A DNA stretch of 64,000 nt from Streptomyces cellulosae (GCF_000721105.1 NZ_JOEV01000005.1:62001-126000), one strand, 5' to 3'. Shown: positions 1 through 8,983, numbered from the stretch's first letter. Program-made: numbers and translations. Notes: generated from the letters alone by a model not told the origin.

Positions 1-71
1 CCCTCGGAACGGCCCTCACCACCGTGGCCGGCCGGCTGAACATTCCCGTGGACAGCCAGGCGACTGCCTGA
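1..71 (+). CDS. C-terminal end of an unidentified protein (partial)
   Basis: An open frame enters from the left edge (first full codon at base 3) and stops at TGA 69-71. The visible 22 residues end in NIPVDSQATA. Codon use matches the neighbouring genes, so it is probably the tail of a real gene that starts outside the window. Too little is visible to name a family. Confidence 0.4.
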   Translation, partial: LGTALTTVAGRLNIPVDSQATA

Positions 72-206
72 GGGAGACGGTGACGGCGGTGGGGCGTCAC
101 CGGCGGGGGCAGGGGCGTCCGTCGAGGTCTTCCGACCCCACCTTCTGCTCCAGGACACCCGCTCGGCTGCTCGCCCGTCGTCCGCGTGCTCGCCCGTCGT
201 CCGCGG

Positions 207-749
207 CTACTCCGGAAGTTCCAGCATGGGTTCACCGCAGGACTGGCATTCGGCGAAGACGTCGAGTTCGTTGAGTATGTCGGCGTAGTCCGAGTGGCCC
301 TTGAGCGCCGCCATGGCGGCGAGCAGGTATCGGGTCATGATCTGGTCGTGCTCTGCCGTGGCCAGCGTTTCCGCCAGGAGGGTCAAGGCCTCCGGGAGGG
401 CCTGACGATAGGCGTGCGCGATGTCGTGCGGCAGGTCTGCCGGGGTCTGACCGTATGCACCGGAGCACATGGCCACCAGGCCGACGACGTAGAGGTATTC
501 GTCGCGTCCGTCCGCAGGAAGGCCGCGCGCGATGGCGACGAGGTGGGGCACGGCAGCATAGGCGGCGGGCCAGGCGGTGCCCTCGGAGCACAGGTACGGC
601 CACAGGTCCACGAAGCGCTCACCGTCGGCGGGATGGGCCATCAAGTGGCGCAACTCGTCGGGGACGAAGGGGGCGCCGGGCACACCCTGCCCCTGGGACC
701 GACCACGGTGGTCGAGGGTGGGCCAGCGCGGATCGTCCAGCGGCATCAT
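207..749 (-). CDS. Hypothetical protein with C-terminal CxxC
   Basis: A 180-residue soluble protein with no signal peptide or membrane segment. The middle (about residues 55-160) is alanine/leucine-rich and looks all-helical, and the C-terminus carries a CQSCG pair that could bind metal. I do not recognise a family. There is no good ribosome-binding site before the ATG-ATG pair. Instead a TACACT -10-like hexamer lies 7 bases upstream, so the message may be leaderless. It is divergent from the kinase gene at 884. The function is unknown. Confidence 0.6.
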   Translation of the reverse strand: MMPLDDPRWPTLDHRGRSQGQGVPGAPFVPDELRHLMAHPADGERFVDLWPYLCSEGTAWPAAYAAVPHLVAIARGLPADGRDEYLYVVGLVAMCSGAYGQTPADLPHDIAHAYRQALPEALTLLAETLATAEHDQIMTRYLLAAMAALKGHSDYADILNELDVFAECQSCGEPMLELPE

Positions 750-883
750 GGGCGAAAGTGTAGGCGGGCGGGCAGCGCAGCCCTTGGGGCGGTGCGGTCA
801 CCCCGGGCCGGCTTCTGTTCGAAGCGGTAGTGTCGCCGCGCAGCAGAGCGAGCTGAAACGCACACGGGGAGAGCGGGGCACGG

Positions 884-2656
884 ATGCATGTCCTGGAGCC
901 GGGAGATCCGCGGCGAATGGGGGACTTCACGCTGATCGGCAGGCTGGGTGCCGGCGGTATGGGCCAGGTCTTCCTGGGGCGTTCCGCGAGCGGGCGGGCC
1001 GCGGCGGTGAAGGTGGTCAAGGCCGCACTCGCCGAAGTCCCCGAATTCCGGGCGAGGTTCCGCCAGGAGGTCGCCGCGCTGCACCGGGTGGGTGGTGAGT
1101 GGACGGCGCCGGTGCTGGGCGCCGACACCGAGGCCGCCGCCCCCTGGGTGGCCACCGAGTACGTGCCTGGACCTTCCCTGCACCAGGTCGTCAAGTCGAG
1201 CTATGGGCCGCTGCCCGAGGTCACACTGCAATCCTTGGCCGGGCGGCTCGCCCGTGCGCTCCGCGCCATCCACGGCGCGGGCCTGGTACACCGCGACCTC
1301 AAACCGTCGAACATCCTGCTGACCGTCGACGGCCCGCGCATCATCGACTTCGGCATCGCCCGGGCACTGGACAACGTGGAGGGCAGTCTTCGCACCTCCA
1401 CGGGGGTCGTGCTCGGCTCGCCGGGTTTCATGTCGCCGGAGCAGGTGCGCGGACAGCGGGTGACGCCTGCCGCGGACGTGTTCAGCCTCGGTTCCGTGCT
1501 GGTGTACGCGGCGACAGGGCGACTGCCCTTCGGCTCCCCCGAGTTGGGGCTGCACGCGCTGATGTTCCGTATCGCCGAGGAGGAGCCGGACCTCACCGGG
1601 GTGCCGCAGACGCTGACCGGTCTGATCACGGCCTGCCTCGCCAAGGACCCGCAACGGCGGCCCACAGCCGAGCAACTCGCCGTCCACGCCCGCAGCGACA
1701 CGGACGGCCCCTGGCTGCCCCCGGAGTTGCTGGCCGACCTGGGCCGGCTCGCCGCCCGGATGCTCACCGCGGAGACACCGCCGCAGGGCACGCCGGCGCC
1801 GACGCGTTCCACACCGCGGTGGCGGCCGGTCCTCGCCGCAGTGGTGGCGCTCGCCACGGTGGCCACGGGCACGGCGCTGGCACTGCGTGACGACGGGGAG
1901 AAGGATCCCGCGGCGATCGGCGCACCCTCGGCGACCTCATCGGCGTCGGCATCGCCGAGCGCCGAACCGGGCATCCCCGACGAGTACGTCGGCGCCTGGG
2001 AAGGCGTACTCAAGGGGGATTCCGAACTGCCGAAACGGGTGCTGCGGCTGGAGATCTCACCGGGCCGGCCGGGAGACAAGGCCGCCGCGTACATCGACAC
2101 CGACGGCGATCTGCAATGCGCAGGGCGCAGCAAGCTGGTCTTCGCCGATGCCGACACCCTGGTCGTCGGCAAGGGCCAGGTGACCGCGGCGGTGCCGCGG
2201 GGACGCTGCACGCCACTCCCACAGCAGACCCTCCAGGTGCGGTCGCGGGACATACTGGAGTGGAAGTCCGGCGGTCTGACGGCCGATATCTACCGGTCGG
2301 TCGGCGGACAGAACGCAGTGCCGGACAAGTACGTCGGCACCTGGGTGCCGGCCGATGAAACCCATCGAGAGCAGGAGTTGATCCAGGTGACCCAGGGCCC
2401 GGTCGGCGGCCGCCTGGTGCGGGTGGGGGTCACGGCGGACATGGACGACGGCACGAAGCAGTACTGCGACAGCACCTTCGTCATCGGCGCTGTGTCCCCG
2501 GTGCTGGCGCTCAGCCCCGCGACGTACACCACGGCGTCGGGCAAGGACTGCCGCCAGCCCGACTCGGTCTTCCTCACCGTCGCCCGCAACGGCCACCTGC
2601 TGCTGTACAGCATGAACGCGGACGCAGAACCGGCAGAGTACGTGCGCAGGTCCTGA
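884..2656 (+). CDS. Membrane-anchored Ser/Thr protein kinase with duplicated extracytoplasmic domain
   Basis: Hanks-type (PknB-like) kinase of 590 residues. The kinase domain spans about residues 14-275: glycine loop GAGGMG, ATP-binding lysine K43, catalytic HRDLKPSN (D138) and DFG at 155-157, so it should be active. A single membrane segment follows near residues 314-334. The outer part (about 355-590) holds two related repeats, one opening with PDEYVGAW and the other with PDKYVGTW, each with a pair of cysteines; no PASTA repeats are present. The start used is ATG 884; a second ATG 11 codons later (MGDFTLIG) is possible. It stands alone between unrelated genes. Family role is phosphorylation of cytoplasmic targets in response to an outside signal; the ligand is unknown. 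Confidence 0.9.
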   Translation: MHVLEPGDPRRMGDFTLIGRLGAGGMGQVFLGRSASGRAAAVKVVKAALAEVPEFRARFRQEVAALHRVGGEWTAPVLGADTEAAAPWVATEYVPGPSLHQVVKSSYGPLPEVTLQSLAGRLARALRAIHGAGLVHRDLKPSNILLTVDGPRIIDFGIARALDNVEGSLRTSTGVVLGSPGFMSPEQVRGQRVTPAADVFSLGSVLVYAATGRLPFGSPELGLHALMFRIAEEEPDLTGVPQTLTGLITACLAKDPQRRPTAEQLAVHARSDTDGPWLPPELLADLGRLAARMLTAETPPQGTPAPTRSTPRWRPVLAAVVALATVATGTALALRDDGEKDPAAIGAPSATSSASASPSAEPGIPDEYVGAWEGVLKGDSELPKRVLRLEISPGRPGDKAAAYIDTDGDLQCAGRSKLVFADADTLVVGKGQVTAAVPRGRCTPLPQQTLQVRSRDILEWKSGGLTADIYRSVGGQNAVPDKYVGTWVPADETHREQELIQVTQGPVGGRLVRVGVTADMDDGTKQYCDSTFVIGAVSPVLALSPATYTTASGKDCRQPDSVFLTVARNGHLLLYSMNADAEPAEYVRRS

Positions 2657-2788
2657 CCGCCGCCCTGGACGGCACCGGCAACGTGGAGCAGTCGCGGGAT
2701 CCGGTCCCGAGTCCGGACCGCTGTTCCACACTCCACTCGACCTGTGATGCCAAGATGGGCGGCGACCCCGGACGAGTGCGAGTGGATC

Positions 2789-3439
2789 ATGCCGTTGCTG
2801 ATGCTGGACCTCGACAACACCCTCGTCGATCGCGATGCGGCCTTCCGCGCCGCCGTCCAGGCGTTCCTGACCGAGCACGGCCTGCCCGGCACCGACCTCA
2901 CCTGGGTGATGACCGTCGACGCCGGCGGCTATACCCCCCGCCACGACGTCGCCGCGGCCATGGCCGACCGGTACGGGGCCTTGGTGCCAACGTGCGCCAT
3001 CGGTGCCCTGCTTGACAATGGCGCCGCTGATCGCGTGATGCTGGCGAACTCCTCCCGCGAGGCACTGAGCAGAGCGCAGGCCGAGGGCTGGACCTGCGTG
3101 GTCGTCACCAACGGACGTATCGCCCAGCAGGAGGCGAAGATCCGCAATGCCGGACTCGACCGGCTCGTGCAGGGCTGGGTGATCTCTGAAGGAGTCGGCC
3201 ACAAGAAGCCGCGACCGGAGATCTTCCACGCGGCGGCGGAGGCCGTCGGAGTCTCCCTCTCCCGTGCTTGGGTCATCGGCGATTCTCCGCACGCCGATAT
3301 CGCGGGCGCGCACGCGCTCGGCCTTCGAAGCGTGTGGGGCTCGGCCGGCCAACCGTGGACGCAGGCCTCCTACCAGCCCACCCACATGGCTGACGACGTT
3401 GCCTCCGCGATCAGTTACGCCGTCATCGCGCCGGGATAG
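2789..3439 (+). CDS. HAD-superfamily hydrolase
   Basis: A 216-residue haloacid-dehalogenase-like phosphatase. Motif I DLDNT carries the nucleophile aspartate, motif II is VVTNG, motif III supplies the lysine in KKPRPEIF, and motif IV is GDSPHADI. A cap-like helical insertion lies between motifs I and II, as in the subfamily I phosphatases (phosphoglycolate phosphatase-like and YjjG-like enzymes). An upstream in-frame ATG at 2744 would add 15 residues unrelated to the family, so the ATG just before LLMLDLDNT is preferred. The substrate cannot be told from sequence. Confidence 0.85.
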   Translation: MPLLMLDLDNTLVDRDAAFRAAVQAFLTEHGLPGTDLTWVMTVDAGGYTPRHDVAAAMADRYGALVPTCAIGALLDNGAADRVMLANSSREALSRAQAEGWTCVVVTNGRIAQQEAKIRNAGLDRLVQGWVISEGVGHKKPRPEIFHAAAEAVGVSLSRAWVIGDSPHADIAGAHALGLRSVWGSAGQPWTQASYQPTHMADDVASAISYAVIAPG

Positions 3440-3820
3440 GACACCATCACCGGCCCGATCCGCCGCCCCGGCACGGTACGGCCGAACGTGGCCGCGCTGC
3501 GTGGACGCCGCGCGGGGCCGACAGCAGCGCCGCCCATGCAACCAAGGAGAGTTGCACGGGCGGCCGCCTCCTGTGCCGGGATCATGAGCCTCTCGCGGGC
3601 ATGCATCCCAGGGGCAAGCCAAGTCCGCACGCACCTCAACCTTGATCGGTCACACCACCTGAGGGACGTCGTCCGCCCGCCGCCGGCACGGCACCCGAAC
3701 GGGCGTCCTGACACCCTTGGGGCACAACAACCATGCGAGAGCGCGTGGCGTCGCGTTTCCTGACGACCCATGGGTGAGCATGTGCGGACCCAGCCCCTCT
3801 TCCCGCACCGAGGCGAAGCG
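3440..3820. other. Intergenic stretch without a supported gene
   Basis: About 380 bases between the HAD hydrolase and the membrane protein. Open frames exist on both strands but show arginine-rich, low-complexity translations typical of shadow frames in high-GC DNA. No tRNA, clear promoter or terminator was recognised. Confidence 0.4.
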
Positions 3821-4357
3821 ATGCCCGACCGCGCCGAACCCGTCCGTCCCGAGAGCGTCGAACCAAGGTGGATCCTGCGGCACCGGCCGTCGGAACCGTC
3901 CCTGTTCAGCGGCATCTACGGACTGGTACTGGCCAGCGCGCTGGTGGCCGCGCTGGACCCGGCAGGCGAGCAGGCCAATCCCGGTCAGGACGCGCTGTGG
4001 GTCCTGTTCACCGCGCTGGCGTCGGGCGCCGCCCATGGGTACGCGCACGTCATCGCCCAGCGTGCGTCCGTCGACGGGACAGCCACCACGAGCAGACTGC
4101 GGTTGGTGCTCGCCGAGTGGCCACTGGTCGCTGCCGTGCTGCCCACAGTGGGGATACTGCTTGCCGCGGTGGCCGGGTGGTGGGCGGAGGCCACGGCTGT
4201 GGACACGGCCCTGCTGTTCAACACGGTCGCCTTGTTCGGCTGGGGCGCCTGGGCCGCCCGTACCGCCGGGCACGGATGGCCGTCCTCGTGCCGGGCGGGG
4301 AGCATGGACATGCTGATCGGCCTGCTGATCATTATCGCGAATGCCCTGATCAAGTAG
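3821..4357 (+). CDS. Multi-pass membrane protein, unknown function
   Basis: A 178-residue protein with about four to five hydrophobic segments: near GIYGLVLASALVAAL, ALWVLFTALASGA, VAAVLPTVGILLAAVAG, LLFNTVALFGWGAWAA, and a C-terminal LIGLLIIIANALI. No enzymatic motif was recognised. The ATG at 3821 is chosen because GAGG lies 7 bases upstream; an in-frame ATG at 3770 has no ribosome-binding site. It is convergent with the HxlR gene. Possibly a small integral membrane protein of the kind often annotated only as hypothetical in Streptomyces. Confidence 0.7.
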   Translation: MPDRAEPVRPESVEPRWILRHRPSEPSLFSGIYGLVLASALVAALDPAGEQANPGQDALWVLFTALASGAAHGYAHVIAQRASVDGTATTSRLRLVLAEWPLVAAVLPTVGILLAAVAGWWAEATAVDTALLFNTVALFGWGAWAARTAGHGWPSSCRAGSMDMLIGLLIIIANALIK

Positions 4358-4421
4358 TCCTCACCTGACACAGTCCACCGAGCGATGCCTCATGACAGGG
4401 CGAACGTCGCCTGATGCGGCA

Positions 4422-4802
4422 CTAGCAAGTCCGGCGAGGGGACTGCGGGTCGGGAGTACATGCCGCTTCCTGGGCGGCCATGACCTCATCGCCGTACTCG
4501 AAGGCCCATGCACCGACGGCGTCGATGGGCGCCAGCAAGGTCCGGCCCAGAGCGGTGAGTCGGTACTCGACCCGCGATGTCGTGTCGGGGTCTGCCTGCC
4601 GGTCGACCAGTCCGTTGAACTGCAGCCGCCGCAGAGTCTCGGTGAGGACCTTGGAGCTGATGCCCCCGATCCGCTCCCGAAGTTCGACCGGGCGCCTGGG
4701 ACCGTCGCGCAGCGCCCAGAGCACCACGGCGTTCCAGGTGTTGGAGAGCAGGTCGAAGGCGAGGCGGGCACGGCAGTCGGCGAGGAAGGCGTCGGTGGTC
4801 AC
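4422..4802 (-). CDS. HxlR-family transcriptional regulator
   Basis: A 126-residue winged-helix protein. Family hallmarks are ALRDGPRRPVELRERIGGIS, the recognition helix segment SSKVLTETLRRLQFNGLV, and the wing VEYRLTALGRTL. HxlR members usually act as homodimers that sense redox or reactive electrophiles. A single cysteine near the N-terminus (FLADCRARL) sits where redox-sensing relatives such as HypR or YodB place theirs. It starts with GTG at 4802, directly against a palindrome (4803-4816), and is divergent from the reductase-like gene at 4874, which it probably controls together with itself. Confidence 0.85.
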   Translation of the reverse strand: MTTDAFLADCRARLAFDLLSNTWNAVVLWALRDGPRRPVELRERIGGISSKVLTETLRRLQFNGLVDRQADPDTTSRVEYRLTALGRTLLAPIDAVGAWAFEYGDEVMAAQEAACTPDPQSPRRTC

Positions 4803-4816
4803 GTACCAAATGGTGC
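4803..4816. promoter_or_regulatory. Likely HxlR operator between divergent genes
   Basis: GTACCAAATGGTGC is a nearly perfect inverted repeat (GTACCA against GCACCA on the other strand, two-base centre). It abuts the HxlR start codon and lies upstream of a TAGCGT -10-like box at 4830-4835 that faces the reductase gene. Its position suggests autoregulation plus control of the divergent gene; this is inference. Confidence 0.45.
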
Positions 4817-4873
4817 CCGAACCGCCTTCTAGCGTCGGTCTGAACGGTCGAAGCAGGCACGGAGAGGGACCGC

Positions 4874-5569
4874 ATGATGGAAATCGGTGTACTGGGCACA
4901 GGCAACATGGCCGACGCGCTCGCCACCCACTGGGTGCGGGCCGGGCACAAGGTGATCATCGGGGGACGGGACGCACACAAAGCGGAGCGGCTCGCAACGC
5001 GCATCGGAGGCGGCGCGAAGCCTGCCGGTCTGCGCGCGGCGGCCGAGTCCGGGCAGGTGGTGTTGGTCGCGCTGCCCTTCGGGGCGGGAGTGGACGTGGC
5101 ACGGGACCTGCACGCGGCTCTGGAGGGCAAGGTGCTGCTGGACTGCTCCAACCCGGTCGGGCCGGGCTTCCGGCTGCTGACGGAAGGCGGCCCCTCAGCC
5201 GCGCAGCAACTTGCCGCGGCGGCCCCGGGAGCCCACGTGGTCAAGGCTTTCAACCTCTGCCACGAGGACGTGTGGCGCATGCGGCCGCCGGTCTTCGATG
5301 GGCGGCCACTGGCCGTTCCGGTCTGCGGGGACGACGAGACGGCCCTCGTGCGGGTACGCGAGTTGGTGCGGGACGTGGGCTGCGAACCCGTGGCCGGCGG
5401 CGGTCTCGAACGTGCGGGACTCCTGGAAGCGACCGCCGCGCTCTTCATCGCCCTGTGGGTCGCCGAGGGAGCGGACGTCCAGGCAATCGCCCCTCCGCTG
5501 GCCTACGCGGCCGGACCGAGCCACCAGGAAACAGAAGGCGGCACGGCGGCTTTCCGTCAGGGGTTCTGA
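4874..5569 (+). CDS. NADPH-dependent F420 reductase-like / NAD(P)-binding oxidoreductase
   Basis: A 231-residue protein with a Rossmann fold at the very N-terminus (GVLGTGNMADALA), a basic patch GGRD after the second strand that suits NADP(H), and the VVLVALPF and VVKAFN segments typical of the NPD/F420-dependent NADP oxidoreductase family (pfam F420_oxidored). Related proteins transfer hydride between F420 or another acceptor and NADP. It is divergent from the HxlR regulator with only 71 bases between, and its last 13 bases overlap the end of the convergent gene at 5557. The physiological substrate is unknown. Confidence 0.8.
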   Translation: MMEIGVLGTGNMADALATHWVRAGHKVIIGGRDAHKAERLATRIGGGAKPAGLRAAAESGQVVLVALPFGAGVDVARDLHAALEGKVLLDCSNPVGPGFRLLTEGGPSAAQQLAAAAPGAHVVKAFNLCHEDVWRMRPPVFDGRPLAVPVCGDDETALVRVRELVRDVGCEPVAGGGLERAGLLEATAALFIALWVAEGADVQAIAPPLAYAAGPSHQETEGGTAAFRQGF

Positions 5570-6405
5570 GTAGGGTCCAGGTCGGTGAACAGCAGATGGT
5601 GGTCCGAGTACGGGGTGGGGTGCACACGGTGCTCGAGCGGGACGATGCCTCGCAGGAAGACGTAGTCGAACTTGCTGTTCCAGTCGGTGGTCGGCTCGCA
5701 CGAACTGGTGGGCGACGGATGGCACTGGGCGTCTGTGTCCGTCGCCAGCGCCCATATCGGGGCGAGTTCGGGAGCGTCCGGCACCGCGTTGAAGTCGCCG
5801 AGGACGATTGCGCGGTCGTGCCGGGCGACTTCTGCGGCGAGTACGCCGGTCTGGTCCGCTCGGACTGCTTCTTGGCGTCGTTGGGCGAGGTGTGTGTTGA
5901 AGACCCGGACAGACCGGCCGCCCACCATGGTGGTGACTGCCATGTAGCCACGGTCCTCGGATCCGCCGTCGGGGTATTCCACGTTGAGGCGATCTGTCAT
6001 CGGTGTCGCCGAGAGGATCGCCTGGCCGAAGGCGCCAGGGCTCCACGGCGCTCCCCCGCAGCGGCCCCAATTGCGAAGAACCGTCCCGTACTCGACGTGG
6101 TAGACCAGCCCGTACAGTCTCTCCAGAAAGCTCCGGATCCTCCTGACGTCACGCGCGCACGCTTCTTGGAGGCCGATGACCTGGGGCGCATACGTGGCGA
6201 TCTCCGCTGCCCGGTCGACGTTGCTTTCGTCGCAGGGGTTGCAGAGGTTCCACGTCATGACCCGGTTCGCCACGACATCCCTGACGGCGTCGGCGGGCAG
6301 TGACCTGCCGAAGAGGGCGCTGCTTGGTGCGCTGGGGCCGACAAGCACCACGCACGCCACGGTCATGGCGCCCGCGAGCAACCGCATACCCCTTCCGAGC
6401 ACCAT
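5557..6405 (-). CDS. Secreted endonuclease/exonuclease/phosphatase-family protein
   Basis: About 282 residues with an N-terminal secretion signal (GMRLLAGAMTVACVVLV followed by an Ala-rich cleavage region). The body has the EEP fold: MTWNLCN, GLQEAC with the metal-binding Glu, VFNTHLA, VLGDFN with the Asp-Asn pair, and a final SDHHLLFTD with the catalytic His. Family members hydrolyse phosphodiester bonds in DNA, RNA or lipids outside the cell. AGGAGG lies just 2 bases before the ATG at 6405, so a GTG at 6402 may be the true start; a further ATG at 6447 is possible but has no ribosome-binding site. It overlaps the convergent reductase gene by 13 bases. Confidence 0.8.
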   Translation of the reverse strand: MVLGRGMRLLAGAMTVACVVLVGPSAPSSALFGRSLPADAVRDVVANRVMTWNLCNPCDESNVDRAAEIATYAPQVIGLQEACARDVRRIRSFLERLYGLVYHVEYGTVLRNWGRCGGAPWSPGAFGQAILSATPMTDRLNVEYPDGGSEDRGYMAVTTMVGGRSVRVFNTHLAQRRQEAVRADQTGVLAAEVARHDRAIVLGDFNAVPDAPELAPIWALATDTDAQCHPSPTSSCEPTTDWNSKFDYVFLRGIVPLEHRVHPTPYSDHHLLFTDLDPTQNP

Positions 6406-6720
6406 CGCCTCCTCGGTGTGGACAGACACGGCATCTGACCTCTCCATGCATGAGGTTACGGGACGGGGATGTCGGCAACACCTGCCTCTGCCTTCTCACC
6501 AGGCTCTCCCTCTCGGCCGCTGGGGGACCGGAACTGGGCTGGTGGGCCCGTCAGTTGGCGGACGGCCGCGCCGCAGCGACAAGTCCCGCAACGTCGTCCG
6601 CGGTTACCGGCCGTGGTGCGCTGTGAGGAGCGATCGTGAACGTGCTGCGGATGACCTCCCGACGAACAACGGTGCCCGTCGACGACACCGAACTGGCCGC
6701 CGCACAGCCCACCCAGCGGT

Positions 6721-6908
6721 GAGGTCGCCGCCGAAGTGCGCACCGCCTGCGACACCAAGCAGGAGACCGACCGCAGGCCCGGGGCCGCACACCTGGCTGC
6801 CGTACCGGGTGTCACCTGCCTCTTCGACGAGCCAGGCGGCGCTGGAACAGCTCGCCGACACCGCCCGGCAGTGGCCCGACGGCGTCCTGAAGGCCGTACC
6901 GAGTGGCC
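6721..6908 (+). pseudogene. Decayed C-terminus of a dienelactone-hydrolase-like protein
   Basis: Bases 6721-6835 encode a frame ending HLAAVPGVTCLFDEPG. After a one-base slip near 6835 another frame continues ALEQLADTARQWPDG. Joined, they match the usual C-terminal pattern of alpha/beta hydrolases of the dienelactone hydrolase type (VPGATHLFEEPGALEQVA..., from general knowledge). These hydrolases are often found next to, or fused with, the phosphoribosyltransferase family that follows here at 6999. The upstream two thirds of the gene are missing. I infer a frameshifted remnant; an assembly error is unlikely because the N-terminus is also absent. Confidence 0.5.
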
Positions 6909-6998
6909 AGCACCGTGCATCGACCTCCCGCAGGGCGGGTACGCGGAGGCCGGACCCAGAAAGGCTCACTCCCGCGAATGAGAGGAGTGACGGCCGCG

Positions 6999-7649
6999 AT
7001 GCAGTTCCGTGACCGAAGGCAGGCCGGACGGCGACTGGCCGAACAGCTACGGATCCGGCAGGAGCAGGGCGCCCTCCCCGACCCCGTGGTCCTCGCCCTC
7101 CCCCGGGGCGGCGTCGCCGTGGCCCAAGAGGTGGCCCGGGAGCTGGACGCCCCCCTCGACGTGCTCGTCGTACGCAAGATCGGCGCCCCGTTCCAGGAAG
7201 AGCTCGGCGTCGGCGCGATCGCCGGGGACGACGAGCCGCTGTTCGACGAACGCACCCTGGACAGCCTGGGCCTGAGCCAGTCCGTCCTGGCCGAGACGGT
7301 CGAACGGGAGCGATCCGAACTCCACCGCCGCGAACAGCTCTACCGGCAGGGTCGTCCCGCCCCCGAACTGCGCGGACGTACCGTGATCGTCGTCGACGAC
7401 GGACTGGCGACCGGCGCCACCGCCCGCGCTGCGGTGCGCTCTGTGCGCCGGCAGGCGCCCGAGCGGGTCGTGCTGGCCGTGCCGATCTGTTCGCGGGAGG
7501 GGTCGGACCTGTTGCGCGCCGAGGCCGACGAGGTGGTGTGCCTGCACCGTCCGGCCTCCTTCATGGCCGTCGGCCTCTGGTACGAGCACTTCGACCAGCT
7601 GTCCGACAAGGACGTGCTCGCCGCGCTGCACTCGGACGCCGAGCGGTGA
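6999..7649 (+). CDS. Phosphoribosyltransferase-family protein
   Basis: A 216-residue protein with an N-terminal VLALPRGGVAVAQEVA segment, the VVRKIGAP segment, and a complete PRPP-binding loop VVDDGLATGAT at about residues 131-141. This is the stand-alone phosphoribosyltransferase group common in actinobacteria, whose nucleobase substrate is not established. The ATG at 6999 is preferred: AGAGGAG lies 11 bases upstream and the match to the family begins at MQFRDRRQAG. Immediately upstream is the remnant of an alpha/beta hydrolase, a frequent partner of this family, so the pair has probably been broken here. Confidence 0.85.
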   Translation: MQFRDRRQAGRRLAEQLRIRQEQGALPDPVVLALPRGGVAVAQEVARELDAPLDVLVVRKIGAPFQEELGVGAIAGDDEPLFDERTLDSLGLSQSVLAETVERERSELHRREQLYRQGRPAPELRGRTVIVVDDGLATGATARAAVRSVRRQAPERVVLAVPICSREGSDLLRAEADEVVCLHRPASFMAVGLWYEHFDQLSDKDVLAALHSDAER

Positions 7650-8061
7650 GCCACTCGAACGCGCGAACACCCGCGCCAGTGGGGTCGAGTTCGACTACCT
7701 CGACTGCCTCGTCGCATGCTCCGTGCGCCCCTGTGCATGATCGATCGCCCGCAAGCCGCCCGGTGCGGGCGTAGGCCGACCCGCCGTGCCAGTCACCTGG
7801 GGAACCGCTCCATCGACTCAGGACCGGCCGGACCGTCCACCACTGGCGGCCGGTGCCCATGCGCCGATACGGGCGTCGGCGGTGTGCGGCGCCGATCGGT
7901 GACCGCTGGTGTCCTGCCACCGTGTCGGGCTGTTGTGGCGGTCACGGTCGTCGTGACTGCCGCCGACCGTGCCCAGTGGCTGCTTGACCACAGCGCGTGC
8001 CCGATCGCGCTGGATCCTGCTGCCACCGAGGGCCTGGCAGCCCGCGGGTTGCGGCGAGCTC
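7650..8061. other. Gene-poor stretch
   Basis: About 410 bases with no gene I can support. A plus-strand frame around 7955-8040 reads WLLDHSACPIAL, faintly like the end of a universal stress protein, but nothing upstream supports it. No terminator or promoter is clear. Confidence 0.35.
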
Positions 8062-8355
8062 TCAGGCGCGGGCGTCCCGCCCTGTCATCTCGTCGACGGC
8101 GGAGTCACGCCTGTCGTGTGTCCGCCATCCGTGCCGGCTGCGATGCGTCGTCCCGCCGACCGCCGCGGCCACGCCGAGACAGAAGATCAGCGCCAGCGCG
8201 AGACCAGAGCAGAAGATCGCGAGGGAGTTCATGGTGGCGATGTGGTGGCCGAGCACCGACACGCTGTACTCGGGGCCCCCGGACAGATTGTCGGCGATCG
8301 CCAGGCCGGTGAAAGCGGCAGTGGCCGCGAGGAGGAGCAGTCCGATGAAACGCAT
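8062..8355 (-). CDS. Small two-helix membrane protein
   Basis: A 97-residue protein. The first hydrophobic stretch MRFIGLLLLAATAAFTGLA is at the N-terminus and the second is LAIFCSGLALALIFCLGVAA, followed by a basic tail with several His and Arg. GAGGAG lies 9 bases before the ATG at 8355, which settles the start. Similar short membrane proteins are common in Streptomyces but have no known function. It is not in an obvious operon. Confidence 0.65.
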   Translation of the reverse strand: MRFIGLLLLAATAAFTGLAIADNLSGGPEYSVSVLGHHIATMNSLAIFCSGLALALIFCLGVAAAVGGTTHRSRHGWRTHDRRDSAVDEMTGRDARA

Positions 8356-8749
8356 CCGAGTCATCTCCTCGAAAGAGGCTTCCATGCCAGAGGCTTCCAC
8401 GCCTCCGTGTACCCATGACCCGGCAGGCCATACGGTGCCTGACCATGCCTTCCCGAACGGGCCTCAGACGTTCACGGCTCCCGCATGAGGCAAGGTGTGG
8501 CGGCGCGATGCTGTGAGCCGGCCCCGCGTGTCGTGTACGCAAGGGCCGGCTCGGACGCCGTCCGGCCACCGATCAACCCGTCGGACGGCCGTGAGAGTCA
8601 GGGACTCTGCACGGCGGGCTCAACCCGCACGCGTCCATGCCGCAGGCCACAGTGGCGAACGGCCGGCCTCGTCCGTGCCAGGGCCATGTCCCAGCACCGC
8701 GTACGAACGTCAGCGACCGCGCTGCCCCGGCGGCACGTGCGAGGGAGAA
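8356..8749. other. Gene-poor stretch
   Basis: Nearly 400 bases between two small minus-strand genes. Open frames here are arginine-rich shadows; I see no RNA gene, repeat or convincing promoter. Confidence 0.35.
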
Positions 8750-8983
8750 TCAGCCGCCGCTCTTGCGCCGGAACGCCCGCTTGTTCGCGGCCGAGCCGTG
8801 CGCGCCGCGGATCTTCGACGCATCCGCGTGCGCGGCACCTTCCACCTGCTCGTCCCGCTTACGCGCGAGAGCCTCACGGAACTTGGCCTTGAGGTCGTAG
8901 TTGCCCTCCTCGTCGGGCGTGAGAGACGAGTGCTCGGCGTCAGCCGGCTGGGGACCTTCGAGCGATGACGACTCGCCAGTCAT
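8750..8983 (-). CDS. DUF5302 domain protein
   Basis: A 77-residue, highly charged protein. The pattern YDLKAKFREALARKRDEQ, then HADASKIRGAHG, then a basic FRRKSGG end is characteristic of the actinobacterial DUF5302 family. There are no membrane segments; it is likely small, basic at the end and partly disordered. AGGAGG lies 5 bases before the ATG. The function of the family is unknown to me. Confidence 0.8.
   Translation of the reverse strand: MTGESSSLEGPQPADAEHSSLTPDEEGNYDLKAKFREALARKRDEQVEGAAHADASKIRGAHGSAANKRAFRRKSGG

Noticed and set aside
3415..3763. Small genes in the gap after the HAD hydrolase
   Set aside because: No ribosome-binding site, strong compositional bias and no family resemblance.
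7955..8040. C-terminus of a universal stress protein
   Set aside because: Only a dozen residues look similar and no upstream part of the fold is present on either strand.
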